A DNA stretch of 63,097 nt from positions 1 through 63,097 of the forward strand of contig JACQZI010000039.1 in the NCBI GenBank assembly GCA_016207825.1. Direction: 5' to 3'. Position numbers and translations under genes: made by a program. The notes beneath the pieces were generated by a model. That model saw only the letters and a program-made list of their open reading frames with translations. It was not told where the DNA came from and searched no databases. Of the stretch, positions 44,090 through 53,143 are shown piece by piece; the stretch's first letter is position 1, and every line of letters begins with the position of its first letter. The stretch comes from Planctomycetota bacterium. GTDB taxonomy: Bacteria > Planctomycetota > MHYJ01 > JACQXL01 > JACQZI01.

Positions 44090-44118
44090 TCTATACTTTA
44101 AATCAAAGATTTTGTCAA
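44090..44118 (-). promoter_or_regulatory. Promoter of purF
   Basis: TTGACA (44118-44113), 17-base spacer, TATAGA (44095-44090) on the minus strand, with a leader of about 30 bases to ATG 44051. No PurR or guanine-riboswitch signature was seen in the leader. Confidence 0.72.
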
Positions 44119-44179
44119 GATAACTTTCATAATGATTTATCGAAAACTTACCGATAATATAGATGTTAATAAATAAAAT

Positions 44180-44536
44180 ATGAAAGAGATGCTAATTGCC
44201 GGAGGGTTGCTCCTTCTTTCCAATATTTTCATGATTACCGCCTGGTACGGGCACCTTAAATATAAAACATCGCCTTTATTTATTGCCATTGCAGTCAGCT
44301 GGGGAATTGCTTTTTTCGAATACTGCATACAGGTGCCGGCAAACCGCATAGGTTATAAAAGCTGTTCCGCCTACCAGCTGAAAGTAATGCAGGAGTGCAT
44401 TACGATACTTGTTTTTATGGCGTTTGCCTGGCTTTATCTTAATGAGGGCATTAGCTGGCGTTATTTGGTGGCCTTCGGGTTGATTGTCCTGGCAGCCGTT
44501 ATCGCTTTTTATCCCGCTTCGAAACTCCCGTGCTGA
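44180..44536 (+). CDS. DMT superfamily protein (DUF486)
   Basis: A 118-residue membrane protein of DUF486, with four hydrophobic helices. Landmarks are NIFMITAWYGHLKYK, WGIAFFEYCIQVPANRIGY and a conserved FMAFAWLYLNE. It belongs to the small drug/metabolite transporter group, but no substrate is known. Its last 38 bases overlap the end of the convergent RimK-type gene. No strong ribosome site precedes ATG 44180. Confidence 0.9.
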   Translation: MKEMLIAGGLLLLSNIFMITAWYGHLKYKTSPLFIAIAVSWGIAFFEYCIQVPANRIGYKSCSAYQLKVMQECITILVFMAFAWLYLNEGISWRYLVAFGLIVLAAVIAFYPASKLPC

Positions 44537-45374
44537 AGTCGATTATTTCCTTTGCGATATCCTTACCGGTAACTTTTTCCAATCCTTCGAATCCTGGCGA
44601 GGCATTGACTTCAATGATTAGCGGGCCGCGTTTCGATTCCAATATATCCACTCCGCCTATTTGCAAGCCCAGCGCCTTAACCGCCTTTTTAGCCAGCGTT
44701 TTGTAAAGCGCCGGAAGTTTTATCAGTTCTCCCCTGCCGCCCTGATGAATATTGGAGCGGAAATCATTACGCGGTGCGTATCTCTTCATCCCGCCGATTA
44801 CTTTATTCCCGATAACCAGTATCCGTATGTCTTGCCCTTTCGATTCCGGTATATATTCCTGCAAGATTGCATCGTGGTCGGCATCCCAATTTGCTTTAAG
44901 AAGGGCGTATAATTCTTTCATCGTTTTAGCCAATGCCACGCCTATTCCTTGAGAGCCGCGCAAAGGCTTAATTACAATCGGTAAGCCGCCCAATTGTTTA
45001 ACCGTTTTGCCAAGCGACTTCCGCGAACGCAGCATTACGGTTTTTAGCACCGGCAACCCTTTTGCTTTCAGCACCATTAATGAAACGAATTTATCCTTGG
45101 CAAGGTAAATAGCAGCAGACCCATTGACCGCTGGTATTCCGGAAAGCTCAAAATATTTAACCAAGGCGAGCGAATATTCAATCGCAACATTTCCAATTCT
45201 GGGGAGAATCAAATCGAATCTTGGTCTGGAATTTTGTATTTGTTCTTTGGAGTTTGTAATTACATATTTAAGCGGATCTATCACCGTGACAGAATGGCCC
45301 GATTCCCGACAGGTCTCAACCAAACGCATTGTGGCATAATAACGTTCCCGGCGGGAAAGAATCAGTATATTCAT
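44499..45374 (-). CDS. RimK-family ATP-grasp ligase
   Basis: A 291-residue ATP-grasp protein of the RimK alpha-L-glutamate ligase family. PIVIKPLRGSQGIGVALAK is the ATP-grasp lysine and glycine loop. LQEYIPESKGQDIRILVIG and the metal-binding IIEVNASPGFEGLE close the fold. Members add glutamate to ribosomal protein S6, to cofactor F420, or make peptide bonds in other amines (LysX, MptN), and the target is undecided here. It is the downstream end of a minus-strand group and overlaps the DMT gene tail-to-tail. Confidence 0.9.
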   Translation of the reverse strand: MNILILSRRERYYATMRLVETCRESGHSVTVIDPLKYVITNSKEQIQNSRPRFDLILPRIGNVAIEYSLALVKYFELSGIPAVNGSAAIYLAKDKFVSLMVLKAKGLPVLKTVMLRSRKSLGKTVKQLGGLPIVIKPLRGSQGIGVALAKTMKELYALLKANWDADHDAILQEYIPESKGQDIRILVIGNKVIGGMKRYAPRNDFRSNIHQGGRGELIKLPALYKTLAKKAVKALGLQIGGVDILESKRGPLIIEVNASPGFEGLEKVTGKDIAKEIIDFSTGVSKRDKKR

Positions 45375-45382
45375 ATCGGTTT

Positions 45383-45673
45383 TTATTTTGGAGGGTTACA
45401 AACTTTACAGGGCAAATAATTTTTCTTGGCGTTTTCCAATCTTAGCGCGGTTTTATTTTTACCTAAATCGGCACATCCTTCTTTATGGTATTTCGTTCCG
45501 GTAGGTGATATATATACGATTATCTTTGTTAGGGTGGTTCGGCTGGTTGAATTAACCGGAGTAATTGAGCGTTTCCCTGGGACAGAAATCGTCTGTGAAT
45601 CGTCATGATTTTTACCGCAGCCGTAAACCAAGGTTAGAAGTATCCATATTATTGTTGCGAGTGTTTTATGCAT
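45383..45673 (-). CDS. Small lipoprotein with Cys/His metal-binding motif
   Basis: A 96-residue predicted lipoprotein (LTLVYGCGKN). The mature part ends in YHKEGCADLG ... NAKKNYLPCKVCNP. This YH..GC ... A...Y.PC..C.P pattern is found in small Ada-like metal-binding tails of secreted nucleases and exported proteins. No catalytic domain accompanies it here. It follows the 45.7-46.3 kb lipoprotein gene and precedes the RimK-type gene by 8 bases. Confidence 0.65.
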   Translation of the reverse strand: MHKTLATIIWILLTLVYGCGKNHDDSQTISVPGKRSITPVNSTSRTTLTKIIVYISPTGTKYHKEGCADLGKNKTALRLENAKKNYLPCKVCNPPK

Positions 45674-45697
45674 CTTTTTGAATCGGCTTTTTTACGG

Positions 45698-46315
45698 TTA
45701 TTTCGTAAGTTTAAATGAGTTGAAAAACGCCAGTATTTCCGGTTTTTCTGCCGCATCCTTGCTGTTATTCAAATGAACAATTTGGTAAATCCTGTTTTTT
45801 ACCAAGAGGAAAACAGCCTGGCCATAAAGCTCCAGTTCCTGGTGTTTCCCAGAGAAGTAAATTTTACGCCCCTGATTGCCATCTATTGAGTAATGCTCTT
45901 CTTTTTCAAGTTTACCCCCGGTATTTTTCATGGCGTTGTCACGCTCATTGTTTAGGATAGTTTCGATGCTCATTTTTGCAATAGCTTCTTTGGGGTAATC
46001 GCAAAAACTGATCATGCATGCTCCTTCAGGTGTTTCAGATAGGTACGTAGTCATTATAACATTAGAAAGATTGTCAGGGATATTTTGCGTCTTTTTCTCC
46101 GCCGAAGGGTATCCTGAAGGGAAAGTGATGCTGAATTTACCTTCAGGTGATGTCAATGTTTCCCGGGCGTCGTGACTGCATCCCCATACTATGACGCATA
46201 GGGCAAGTGCTAAAGACAAAGTGTATCTTTCCCGTTTTATCAAGTTTTTACGTCGTCTTTGTTTTAATAGTATGTTATATAAAGATCCTGCATGCACCCC
46301 TGGCATCGTGTGCAT
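45698..46315 (-). CDS. Predicted lipoprotein of unknown function
   Basis: Up to 205 residues. LCVIVWGCSHD near residues 39-49 is a lipobox, so the N-terminal part before NLIKRERY may not be translated. A TTG about 25 codons downstream gives a more usual signal peptide, but neither start has a clear ribosome site. The mature part (LTSPEGKFSITFPSGYP) looks like a PsbP/DUF1795-type single-domain beta-sandwich. The ATG version overlaps the upstream gene by 52 bases. Confidence 0.6.
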   Translation of the reverse strand: MHTMPGVHAGSLYNILLKQRRRKNLIKRERYTLSLALALCVIVWGCSHDARETLTSPEGKFSITFPSGYPSAEKKTQNIPDNLSNVIMTTYLSETPEGACMISFCDYPKEAIAKMSIETILNNERDNAMKNTGGKLEKEEHYSIDGNQGRKIYFSGKHQELELYGQAVFLLVKNRIYQIVHLNNSKDAAEKPEILAFFNSFKLTK

Positions 46316-47667
46316 AATTCAAATGACTTTGATGACTTACGGGTGATTCCTTCTCCGCGGCAATTCGGGCAGAATTCGGTTTTTCGGTCGACTCCTTTGC
46401 CCTGTCGTTCGCCGAAATATGCAAGTAGCCAGTCTTTTTTAGATGATGCCGTAGCGTTTTTCCACCAGGTATCTGAATTAAGCAGTTTCTTTTTCTGGGA
46501 AGCATCGCTTTTTGCTTGGTTTATCAGAGCCATTTTTTCTTCGTAACGGGCATATTCGCTTATATCGGAAGGGTCTGGAGCTTTCATTGACGATGCTTTA
46601 AGGAATGAACCATCGCCGTATGATATCGTGCGCTTTTTGCTTTGCTCCAGAGTGCGTGTTTTCCACATCTTATCAATTTCCGCTTCTTCCATGTCCATTT
46701 TCTCGGCGACTTTACTGGTAACTTCTTTAAGAAGATAAGTATCCGCATATTGAGTGACTATCGAATATGAGAGTTTATTATCAAATGCTATTTTTGACAC
46801 AGAGGCTTCAACTGTTTTATAATACTCACCAATAATGCGTTTTACCAAGTCGTTTGTTACATCCTGCGTGTTTTTCTTTTCGTAATCGGTTATTTTTTGC
46901 TGGGTTTCCTGAAAGATTTTTTGTGCATCAGGATTGTTTTTAAATTCCGGCATTTTTTTTAACTTATCCAGTGCGGTGGCCGCATCCTTTGTTTTCCCTT
47001 TTAACAGGACATTTTCGATTTTCTGTATTTCCTGCTTAAGTGCAGCGAGATTCATTTCAGCAACTCTTTTCTCGACTTTTTCTTTGTAGCTGGCGTCTAA
47101 GCTAACTGCTTTATCGAAGTGTAAGCGGGCTTTGTCCAGGGCGACTAAGGTTGCAACACAGTATTCCGCCAGTTTGTAATTATCTTCAGCTTTGGCCAAA
47201 TCATATTTTTTGACTTCCATGTCGTAAGCTTCCTGGGGGGTGTAAATATCAAGAATAGAAACCTTTGTCTTTTCGGAAAGCCAGATATTGTCCAATGGAA
47301 TTATTTTTTCTCCATCTTTGGTTTTAATGGTCAATTCTTTGTCTGTTTCGGAGATTTTTATTCCAACCATGGTTTTGCCGCTTTTAAGGTAAATACGCTC
47401 GGCTTCCACCTGATTTCCTTGGATTTTTATATCGAGAAAATCGTAGAGCCGGGTGATTTCTTCCTGTGGTAATTGAGTCCATTTAAACCGGATAATAGCC
47501 TCCGACCCCCATTTTTTAAAGTCAAAGCCGTTATCATCCCAATCAGTAATTTCACCCTGAACATATGAGCCGTCGCGTAACTTGATGCTGACGGCGTGCA
47601 ATCCGGTCACAGTTGAGAAAGTCAGGATAAGAATGAGCAAGATTAACAACCGGTTTTTAGTTGGCAT
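46264..47667 (-). CDS. Exported coiled-coil protein with C-terminal zinc-finger motif
   Basis: A 467-residue protein with a signal peptide (about 1-25). Residues about 27-75 look like a small SH3/Sm-like barrel (IKLRDGSYVQGEITDWDDN). Residues about 140-300 are helical and coiled-coil. The end has FCPNCRGEG and CTRCQG, a DnaJ-type CxxCxGxG zinc motif pair. No enzyme domain. GGAGG precedes ATG 47667. It could be a periplasmic binding or folding factor, but the function is unknown. Confidence 0.68.
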   Translation of the reverse strand: MPTKNRLLILLILILTFSTVTGLHAVSIKLRDGSYVQGEITDWDDNGFDFKKWGSEAIIRFKWTQLPQEEITRLYDFLDIKIQGNQVEAERIYLKSGKTMVGIKISETDKELTIKTKDGEKIIPLDNIWLSEKTKVSILDIYTPQEAYDMEVKKYDLAKAEDNYKLAEYCVATLVALDKARLHFDKAVSLDASYKEKVEKRVAEMNLAALKQEIQKIENVLLKGKTKDAATALDKLKKMPEFKNNPDAQKIFQETQQKITDYEKKNTQDVTNDLVKRIIGEYYKTVEASVSKIAFDNKLSYSIVTQYADTYLLKEVTSKVAEKMDMEEAEIDKMWKTRTLEQSKKRTISYGDGSFLKASSMKAPDPSDISEYARYEEKMALINQAKSDASQKKKLLNSDTWWKNATASSKKDWLLAYFGERQGKGVDRKTEFCPNCRGEGITRKSSKSFELCTRCQGCMQDLYITYY

Positions 47668-47687
47668 AAATCGAGCCCTCCGTATTA

Positions 47688-49427
47688 TTAAAACAACTGA
47701 GGTATAACCTGTTTGGTATAATCCAACAGGTAATTTGCGGCAGTTTGTGCGTCTGTGAATTCAAGAGCGTGTTTCGCTACCTGCCTGGCTTCGTCCATGG
47801 AAACCGAACGAATGACTTTTTTTATTTCCGGAACAACTATCGGCGCCATGCTGAAGACTTTCAAGCCCAGGCCCAAAAGCAGTATGGTATAAACTACATT
47901 TCCGGACATTTCGCCGCACATAGCTACTATTTTACCATTTTCTCCGCCAATATCAATAACTTTTTTGATTAATCTTAATACTGCCGGGTTGGTTGGTTGG
48001 TATAAAGACGCGACGCCTTCGTTACCGCGGTCTACCGCTAGGGTATACTGGATAAGGTCGTTGGTCCCGATGCTGAAAAAATCCACTTCTTTTATCAGGA
48101 TATCCGCAATGACGGCGGCCGAAGGGACTTCGATCATTATGCCGATTTTAACATCAGGGTTAAAAAGTATCTTTTCTTTTCTCAATTCATTTTGCACATC
48201 TTTTAAAATGGCTTTTGCCTTAATCACTTCTTCCAGTGAAGAAATCATCGGGAACATTATGCTGATGTTGCCGAATTCAGAGGCGCGTAAAATAGCGCGT
48301 AGCTGGGTTTTAAATAAGTCAATATGGCGCAGGGAAAAACGTATTGCCCGGATGCCCAGGTAAGGGTTTTGTTCAGTGGATTGTCCGTCAATAGGCAATT
48401 TATCGGCGCCTAGATCGAGCGTCCGGATGACTATTTCCTTGTCATCCATTTGGCGTATTATTTTCTTGAAAACTTCCAGCTGTTCCTGCTCGCTTGGTAA
48501 TTTTTCTATCGAGGGGTAGAAAAACTCAGTCCTTAATAATCCGATGCCGGCGGCGCCGTGCTTTACGGCTGTAGGCACTTCATCAGGCAAATCAATATTA
48601 ACATAAAGGTTAATGCGATATCCATCTTTGGTTTCAGCAGGTAATTTTTTGCTTTCTTCGAGCAACTGGCGTTCGTAGACTACAAAATTACGTTCTTTTG
48701 CGGAGTATTTTTTGATTGTTTCGGAATCCGGATTTATTATTACCACGCCGCTGTTACCGTCAATGATAATGGTGTCTCCACCGGAAATATCCAAGGTGAT
48801 GGTGTTTAACCCGACTACGGCCGGAATCCCTATAGACCTGGCAATAATTGCTGTATGGGAAGTAGTTCCCCCTGCGTCCGTAGCAAATCCTTTTACCTTG
48901 CTGCGGTCAAGAAGAATTGTTTGTGATGGTGTTAAGTCGTGAGCGACCACAACGACTTCATTTTTAAGGTCACTCAATTCATCGCTTTTCGTTTTAAGGA
49001 GTTTTTGGAGGAGTCTGCGTTCAATATCATAAATATCCTGAACGCGGTTGGCAAAAAACGCATCATCTGCGGAAACAAGCGCCTTGGCATACTTTTTAAA
49101 AGTGAGCGTGACGGCATATTCCGGGAGATATTTATTTTCCTTGATAAGTTTAATCACCTGTTGGTGCAGGTGTTTATCCTGCAGCATTTGTATGTGAGCG
49201 CTGATAATCGGATCGGTCTTTTCACGCAGATTAGGAGAGAGCCGTCTTCTAATGTCATTAAAACTGTCAATAGCTTCAGTGACCGCTTCGGAAAAACGGT
49301 TTATTTCGTGCGCTATATTTTTCTGCTCGACCCGGTGTTCCGGTATCTGATATGCTTCCGTATCTAAAAGGAACGCATTCGCGATGCAAATGCCGGGTGA
49401 AGCCGGAATCCCTTTTTTGATCAGCAT
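47688..49427 (-). CDS. ptsI: PTS enzyme I (phosphoenolpyruvate-protein phosphotransferase)
   Basis: A 579-residue enzyme I. GGTTSHTAIIARS has the phosphorylated His191. LLRTEFFYP and the C-terminal PEP-binding barrel (GTNDLIQYTLAVDRGN, CGEMSGN) are complete. It passes phosphate from PEP to HPr. ATG 49427 is chosen because GAAGAG stands before it and MLIKKGIPASPGI is the normal N-terminus; a longer frame to 49502 runs back through the HPr gene. HPr ends four bases upstream. Confidence 0.96.
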   Translation of the reverse strand: MLIKKGIPASPGICIANAFLLDTEAYQIPEHRVEQKNIAHEINRFSEAVTEAIDSFNDIRRRLSPNLREKTDPIISAHIQMLQDKHLHQQVIKLIKENKYLPEYAVTLTFKKYAKALVSADDAFFANRVQDIYDIERRLLQKLLKTKSDELSDLKNEVVVVAHDLTPSQTILLDRSKVKGFATDAGGTTSHTAIIARSIGIPAVVGLNTITLDISGGDTIIIDGNSGVVIINPDSETIKKYSAKERNFVVYERQLLEESKKLPAETKDGYRINLYVNIDLPDEVPTAVKHGAAGIGLLRTEFFYPSIEKLPSEQEQLEVFKKIIRQMDDKEIVIRTLDLGADKLPIDGQSTEQNPYLGIRAIRFSLRHIDLFKTQLRAILRASEFGNISIMFPMISSLEEVIKAKAILKDVQNELRKEKILFNPDVKIGIMIEVPSAAVIADILIKEVDFFSIGTNDLIQYTLAVDRGNEGVASLYQPTNPAVLRLIKKVIDIGGENGKIVAMCGEMSGNVVYTILLLGLGLKVFSMAPIVVPEIKKVIRSVSMDEARQVAKHALEFTDAQTAANYLLDYTKQVIPQLF

Positions 49428-49431
49428 ATGT

Positions 49432-49701
49432 TTACTCTTCGCCGAATTTTGAATTAATAAGTTTTTGGATGGCATCAATAGCCGCTTCGGCATCCGGTCC
49501 ATCCACCTTTATTGTCAGTGACGTCCCGCCCGTAGCGGCCAGCGTCAATAAATCCATAATGCTTTTTGCGTTTGCCTGAAGGGATTCTTTGATAATTATA
49601 ACATCAGATTTATATTTTGACGCCAGTTCCGCCAGCTGCGCCGAAGGCCGGACATGCAAACCCAGTTTATTTTCCAGGCGGATTATTCGCTCAACTGCCA
49701 T
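49432..49701 (-). CDS. ptsH: PTS phosphocarrier protein HPr
   Basis: An 89-residue HPr. GLHVRPSAQ contains the phosphorylated His16, and NAKSIMDLLTLAA has the regulatory Ser47 position. The Ser is present, but no HPr kinase gene (hprK) is in the window. It connects enzyme I with the PtsN-type IIA protein, whose gene ends 6 bases upstream of its start. Confidence 0.96.
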   Translation of the reverse strand: MAVERIIRLENKLGLHVRPSAQLAELASKYKSDVIIIKESLQANAKSIMDLLTLAATGGTSLTIKVDGPDAEAAIDAIQKLINSKFGEE

Positions 49702-49707
49702 TGTTCG

Positions 49708-50178
49708 CTATTTGAGTAACTCATCTGCTTCATTGAGCACGTCGGCAATTGCTTTTATATCTTTTGCGCTTTTAAGGAATTTGCAAAAATTCTGTTGCTT
49801 GATAGCGCGCGAGATATGTTGGAGCGCCGCTAAATTAGCCTCAGGCTTTTCAGCAGGAGCAAGTATTAAGAAAACTAAGTGTACCGGCATGCCGTCCACT
49901 GCGTTAAACTCTATTCCGCTTGGTGAGCGCCCGAAAGCACCCACTACTTTATCCAGTCCCTCAAGTTTTGCATGAGGAACGGCTATCCCGTTGCCGATTC
50001 CGGTGCTTCCGATTTTTTCACGCTTAATCAAAAGTTCAACAACATCGTTAACTTTAAATCCGGGAAGCCCGAAAACATCTTTTATTTTTTCGACCATTTC
50101 TTTGATAACGTCTTTTTTACCAGTGGTTTGCAGTTCTTTAACGACCGAGGTGCTCGGCAGAAATTCGCTGAATTTCAT
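49708..50178 (-). CDS. ptsN: PTS EIIA-type regulatory protein (PtsN-like)
   Basis: A 156-residue fructose/mannitol-type IIA domain. GIAVPHAKLEG contains the phosphorylated His69. It stands alone with no IIB or IIC domain. With HPr and enzyme I next to it and a ribosome hibernation factor upstream, it has the context of the nitrogen PTS, which senses metabolic state and controls potassium uptake, stress or central metabolism. The exact target is unknown here. AAGGAG precedes ATG 50178. Confidence 0.93.
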   Translation of the reverse strand: MKFSEFLPSTSVVKELQTTGKKDVIKEMVEKIKDVFGLPGFKVNDVVELLIKREKIGSTGIGNGIAVPHAKLEGLDKVVGAFGRSPSGIEFNAVDGMPVHLVFLILAPAEKPEANLAALQHISRAIKQQNFCKFLKSAKDIKAIADVLNEADELLK

Positions 50179-50196
50179 GATTTTAACTCCTTCTAT

Positions 50197-50571
50197 TTAA
50201 TACCAATCATTTTGCTTGAATTCATTGTCTTTTTTACGCTTGGTTTTCTTCTGTTCTTTCAGTGCATCTTTAAACCCTTTGCCGTGATGTCCTTTGATTT
50301 TGTCTTTTTCCCGGCCCAACTGCTTTTCTATTTTTCCAAATACTACGTCAATCACGTTTATAAGATTACGCTCGGTGGAATGTGCTACCATGGTGACACG
50401 ATGAGGTCCTTTTGCTATTACCTCGACTTCATAGATATTCTTGTTGAAATTAACTATTACGTCAATCCTGCTTATACGGTCAAAATATCTGATAAGCCGG
50501 TTGCATCTGTCCTCGATAAATGCTTTTAAGTCCGCGGTGATTTCTAAATGTCGCGCCGTGATATTTATCAT
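50197..50571 (-). CDS. hpf: Ribosome hibernation-promoting factor (short HPF/RaiA)
   Basis: A 124-residue short-form hibernation factor. The beta-alpha-beta S30AE fold is seen (INITARHLEITADLKAFIED, then DVIVNFNKNIYEVEVIAKG), followed by a basic Lys/Arg-rich tail. It binds the 30S subunit and silences ribosomes when growth stops. GGGGAG precedes ATG 50571. Its place before ptsN resembles the order in the proteobacterial rpoN operon, but rpoN is not here. Confidence 0.92.
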   Translation of the reverse strand: MINITARHLEITADLKAFIEDRCNRLIRYFDRISRIDVIVNFNKNIYEVEVIAKGPHRVTMVAHSTERNLINVIDVVFGKIEKQLGREKDKIKGHHGKGFKDALKEQKKTKRKKDNEFKQNDWY

Positions 50572-50579
50572 ATAAAAAG

Positions 50580-51365
50580 TTATCTCCCCAAAGCCAGGCG
50601 TTCGCCGAAATAGCGTTCCAACCCGGTTTCTTTGAAAATTTTCTCTGCCGTAATATTAAAATCGTAAGGGACCCGCCGGAAGCTTATGGTTTTACCGTCG
50701 AAAATAACGTAACAGGCACGATTGTCCCCGTCGCGGGGTTGTCCGACTGACCCGTCGTTAACGATGACTTTTACTCCTTCCTTGATTTCGTACGTATAGT
50801 TTATTTCATCAGGGGCAAGGAATTTATATTTTCCGTTATCATCCTCTTTTGGGATAATTCCCGGGTCATGGGTATGCCCGACAAAGCACACGTGCTTTAT
50901 CATGCTGAAAATCTCGTCCAGTTTGCCGGCCCCGCCGAACTGGTCATCGCAATCCGTTCGTAAAATATACTCGGTGGTAGGCTGGCGCGGAGAAGCATGG
51001 ACGTATAGCACGTCTCCATCCTGATGGATATTGGGCAGCGTTTCGATGAATTTCCACCTGTCCTTTTTTATTTTAGGGCTAAGCCAGTTAGGCTTAAGCT
51101 GGTTACGTGTCCATTCCAGTGCTTTTCGCGCCCTCAAGGTAAATCCGACCGGCTCTTCAATGAGTCCTTCATCATGATTTCCCATTAAAACCATCTTGAA
51201 ATTTCTTACTATGTCTATGCACTCACCCGGGTTCGGGCCGTAGCCGATGACATCGCCAAGGCAGATGATATCCTTGATATTCTGGTCCTGGATATCTTTG
51301 ACTACTGCTTGGAGTGCTTCAAGGTTGGAATGTATGTCAGAGACAATGGCAAATGGGTCAGGCAT
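50580..51365 (-). CDS. Metallophosphoesterase (calcineurin-like)
   Basis: A 261-residue phosphoesterase. The five metal motifs are visible: DIHSN near residue 10, GDVIGYG, GNHDEG, a YVHASPR segment and GHTHDPG. It fits the bis(5'-nucleosyl)-tetraphosphatase/phosphodiesterase group, with an unknown substrate. It lies in the run between the glycosyltransferase and hpf, only 8 bases from hpf. Confidence 0.9.
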   Translation of the reverse strand: MPDPFAIVSDIHSNLEALQAVVKDIQDQNIKDIICLGDVIGYGPNPGECIDIVRNFKMVLMGNHDEGLIEEPVGFTLRARKALEWTRNQLKPNWLSPKIKKDRWKFIETLPNIHQDGDVLYVHASPRQPTTEYILRTDCDDQFGGAGKLDEIFSMIKHVCFVGHTHDPGIIPKEDDNGKYKFLAPDEINYTYEIKEGVKVIVNDGSVGQPRDGDNRACYVIFDGKTISFRRVPYDFNITAEKIFKETGLERYFGERLALGR

Positions 51366-51420
51366 ATTTTCTCGTTTGATTACTTGTTATTTCGGCTAAA
51401 CGCTATCATATATTATCGGC

Positions 51421-52593
51421 TTATTCAAGTAATTTCTGATATAATTTGTGGACTTTCTCGACCATGGTTTTACCGTCAAACCAGTCTTTGACCAGTTCAT
51501 ATCCCCGGTTTCCCATTTTCCGCGCATTGGCATCGTCAGACAATAACGTTTCCACCGCGCTATAAAGGGCGTTGGCGTCTTTTGGGGTCACCAGGAACCC
51601 GGTTTTTCCGTTAATAATGACCTCCCCTGCCCCATCCAACTCGAATGATACGGCCGGCTTTTTCATGATTAATGCCTGTGGTAAGGCGCGTGCCAGCCCT
51701 TCCCTCAATGACGGGTGAACCAGGACATTCATCAGGCGTATGAGATGCGGAATTAATTCCGGTTTGACATGCCCGGTAAAGACAAAGTGCTTTTCCATGC
51801 CTTTGCGTGCAATTTCATCCTCTATCTGTGTCCTCAGGATTCCGTCTCCGACAAGCATAAACTTTACGTCCGGGAACTTCGCTATCAGGCGCGGGGCAAT
51901 CTCCAGCAAAAACTCATGCCCCTTTAAAGGGAATAAACGCGCCACCGTGCCGATGACTTTATCCGTTTCGGCAATTCCATATTTGGTGCGCAGTTCATCC
52001 GTCCTATCCGGCTCGCCGAGGAAGTTTTCCAGCTCTATCCCGCTCCGGATGGTTTCAAACTGTTCCCTGCGGCCCACCCCAGCGGCCAGCGATTGCCTGG
52101 TCATGGCGTCCGCTATGCTTATGAGTTTCGTGGTAAAAGGCGCGCAAAACCTTTCCGCCAGTATATAAAACAGGTTCACCAGCTTATTCTGGAACGGATG
52201 GAACGGCAATCCGTATATGCTGTGGACGATTGTTTTTACCCCGGCCATCTTGGCGGCTAATCGTCCCAATATGCCTGCCTTTGAGCTGTGCGTATGGACG
52301 ATATCCGGCCTCATGTTGCTTATCAAGCGGTAAATTTTTATAAAAGCGATAAAGTCCCTTATCGGGCAGATGTTGCGCCGTAGTTCCGGTATGAAAAGCA
52401 GGTTGATTTTATATCCTTTGGCGCGGGTGACGAGTTCCCCTTCTGGACCGATTGCCGGCCCGGTTGCAAGATAAATCTGGTATTGCGGCTTTTTCTGGAG
52501 GCCGTTAACGAGTAATAATGTATCTTCCTGTGCCCCGCCGAGAATCAAACGGGTGATTATATGTAATACTCTCGTCGGCTTGGCCGGTTTCAT
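51421..52593 (-). CDS. Glycosyltransferase family 4
   Basis: A 390-residue GT-B enzyme. LGGAQEDTLLLVNGL near the N-terminus and PDIVHTHSSKAGILGRLAAK are acceptor-domain features. The donor domain has VIGTVARLFPLKGHEFLLE and HPSLREGLARALPQALIMKK, the E-x7-E nucleotide-sugar motif. It would add a sugar to a lipid-linked or cell-envelope glycan. Its start overlaps the cvpA stop (ATGA). No other glycan genes are near, so the pathway is unknown. Confidence 0.93.
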   Translation of the reverse strand: MKPAKPTRVLHIITRLILGGAQEDTLLLVNGLQKKPQYQIYLATGPAIGPEGELVTRAKGYKINLLFIPELRRNICPIRDFIAFIKIYRLISNMRPDIVHTHSSKAGILGRLAAKMAGVKTIVHSIYGLPFHPFQNKLVNLFYILAERFCAPFTTKLISIADAMTRQSLAAGVGRREQFETIRSGIELENFLGEPDRTDELRTKYGIAETDKVIGTVARLFPLKGHEFLLEIAPRLIAKFPDVKFMLVGDGILRTQIEDEIARKGMEKHFVFTGHVKPELIPHLIRLMNVLVHPSLREGLARALPQALIMKKPAVSFELDGAGEVIINGKTGFLVTPKDANALYSAVETLLSDDANARKMGNRGYELVKDWFDGKTMVEKVHKLYQKLLE

Positions 52594-53138
52594 TTAGCGG
52601 TTTCCTTTTGTTCCGGTTTGTCAATATTGTTTTTGGTGATCCTGACGAAATATTGAATTTTATCCCGGTAGGTTTTCGGCATGAAAAAGATTACATTCCT
52701 GGTGTATTTTAAGACAGGCACGGTTAGGAACGAGTTCTTCAGCGTTGCAATCCCGAAAGCAGGGTAATATATAAGTCCCAGCAAAACAAAACCGCAGATA
52801 AGAGCGCTTTTTAGAAGCCCGAAAATCCCTCCGAATATCTGGTCGGCAAGCTTCAGCTTCACTTTCTCGACAGCCTTTTCCACGAACCAGCTGATAAAAA
52901 ACATGATGAGATACATTATCAAAAACACAAAGAGGTATATAATCAGCTGGGCGACAAACTGGCTGTTAACCTTATCGGAAAGCCAATCCGCCAAAGGTTC
53001 GTGGATAATCAAGGTGATATAAACCGCAAGGATTAAAAACACAAAGCGCGAAAATTGCCAGATAAACCCGCTGAAAAACCCTAAAGTGATTCCGCCAAGC
53101 AGAATCACAATAAGTATAATATCAATTGCCCAGCCCAT
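52590..53138 (-). CDS. cvpA: CvpA family membrane protein
   Basis: A 182-residue CvpA family protein with four membrane helices (MGWAIDIILIVILLGG starts the first). CvpA is linked with colicin V production and envelope homeostasis. ATG 53138 is chosen, six bases after the truA stop; an upstream in-frame start at 53168 lies inside truA. The protein ends with a basic polar tail. It is co-translated with the glycosyltransferase. Confidence 0.85.
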   Translation of the reverse strand: MGWAIDIILIVILLGGITLGFFSGFIWQFSRFVFLILAVYITLIIHEPLADWLSDKVNSQFVAQLIIYLFVFLIMYLIMFFISWFVEKAVEKVKLKLADQIFGGIFGLLKSALICGFVLLGLIYYPAFGIATLKNSFLTVPVLKYTRNVIFFMPKTYRDKIQYFVRITKNNIDKPEQKETAK

Positions 53139-53143
53139 ATTTT

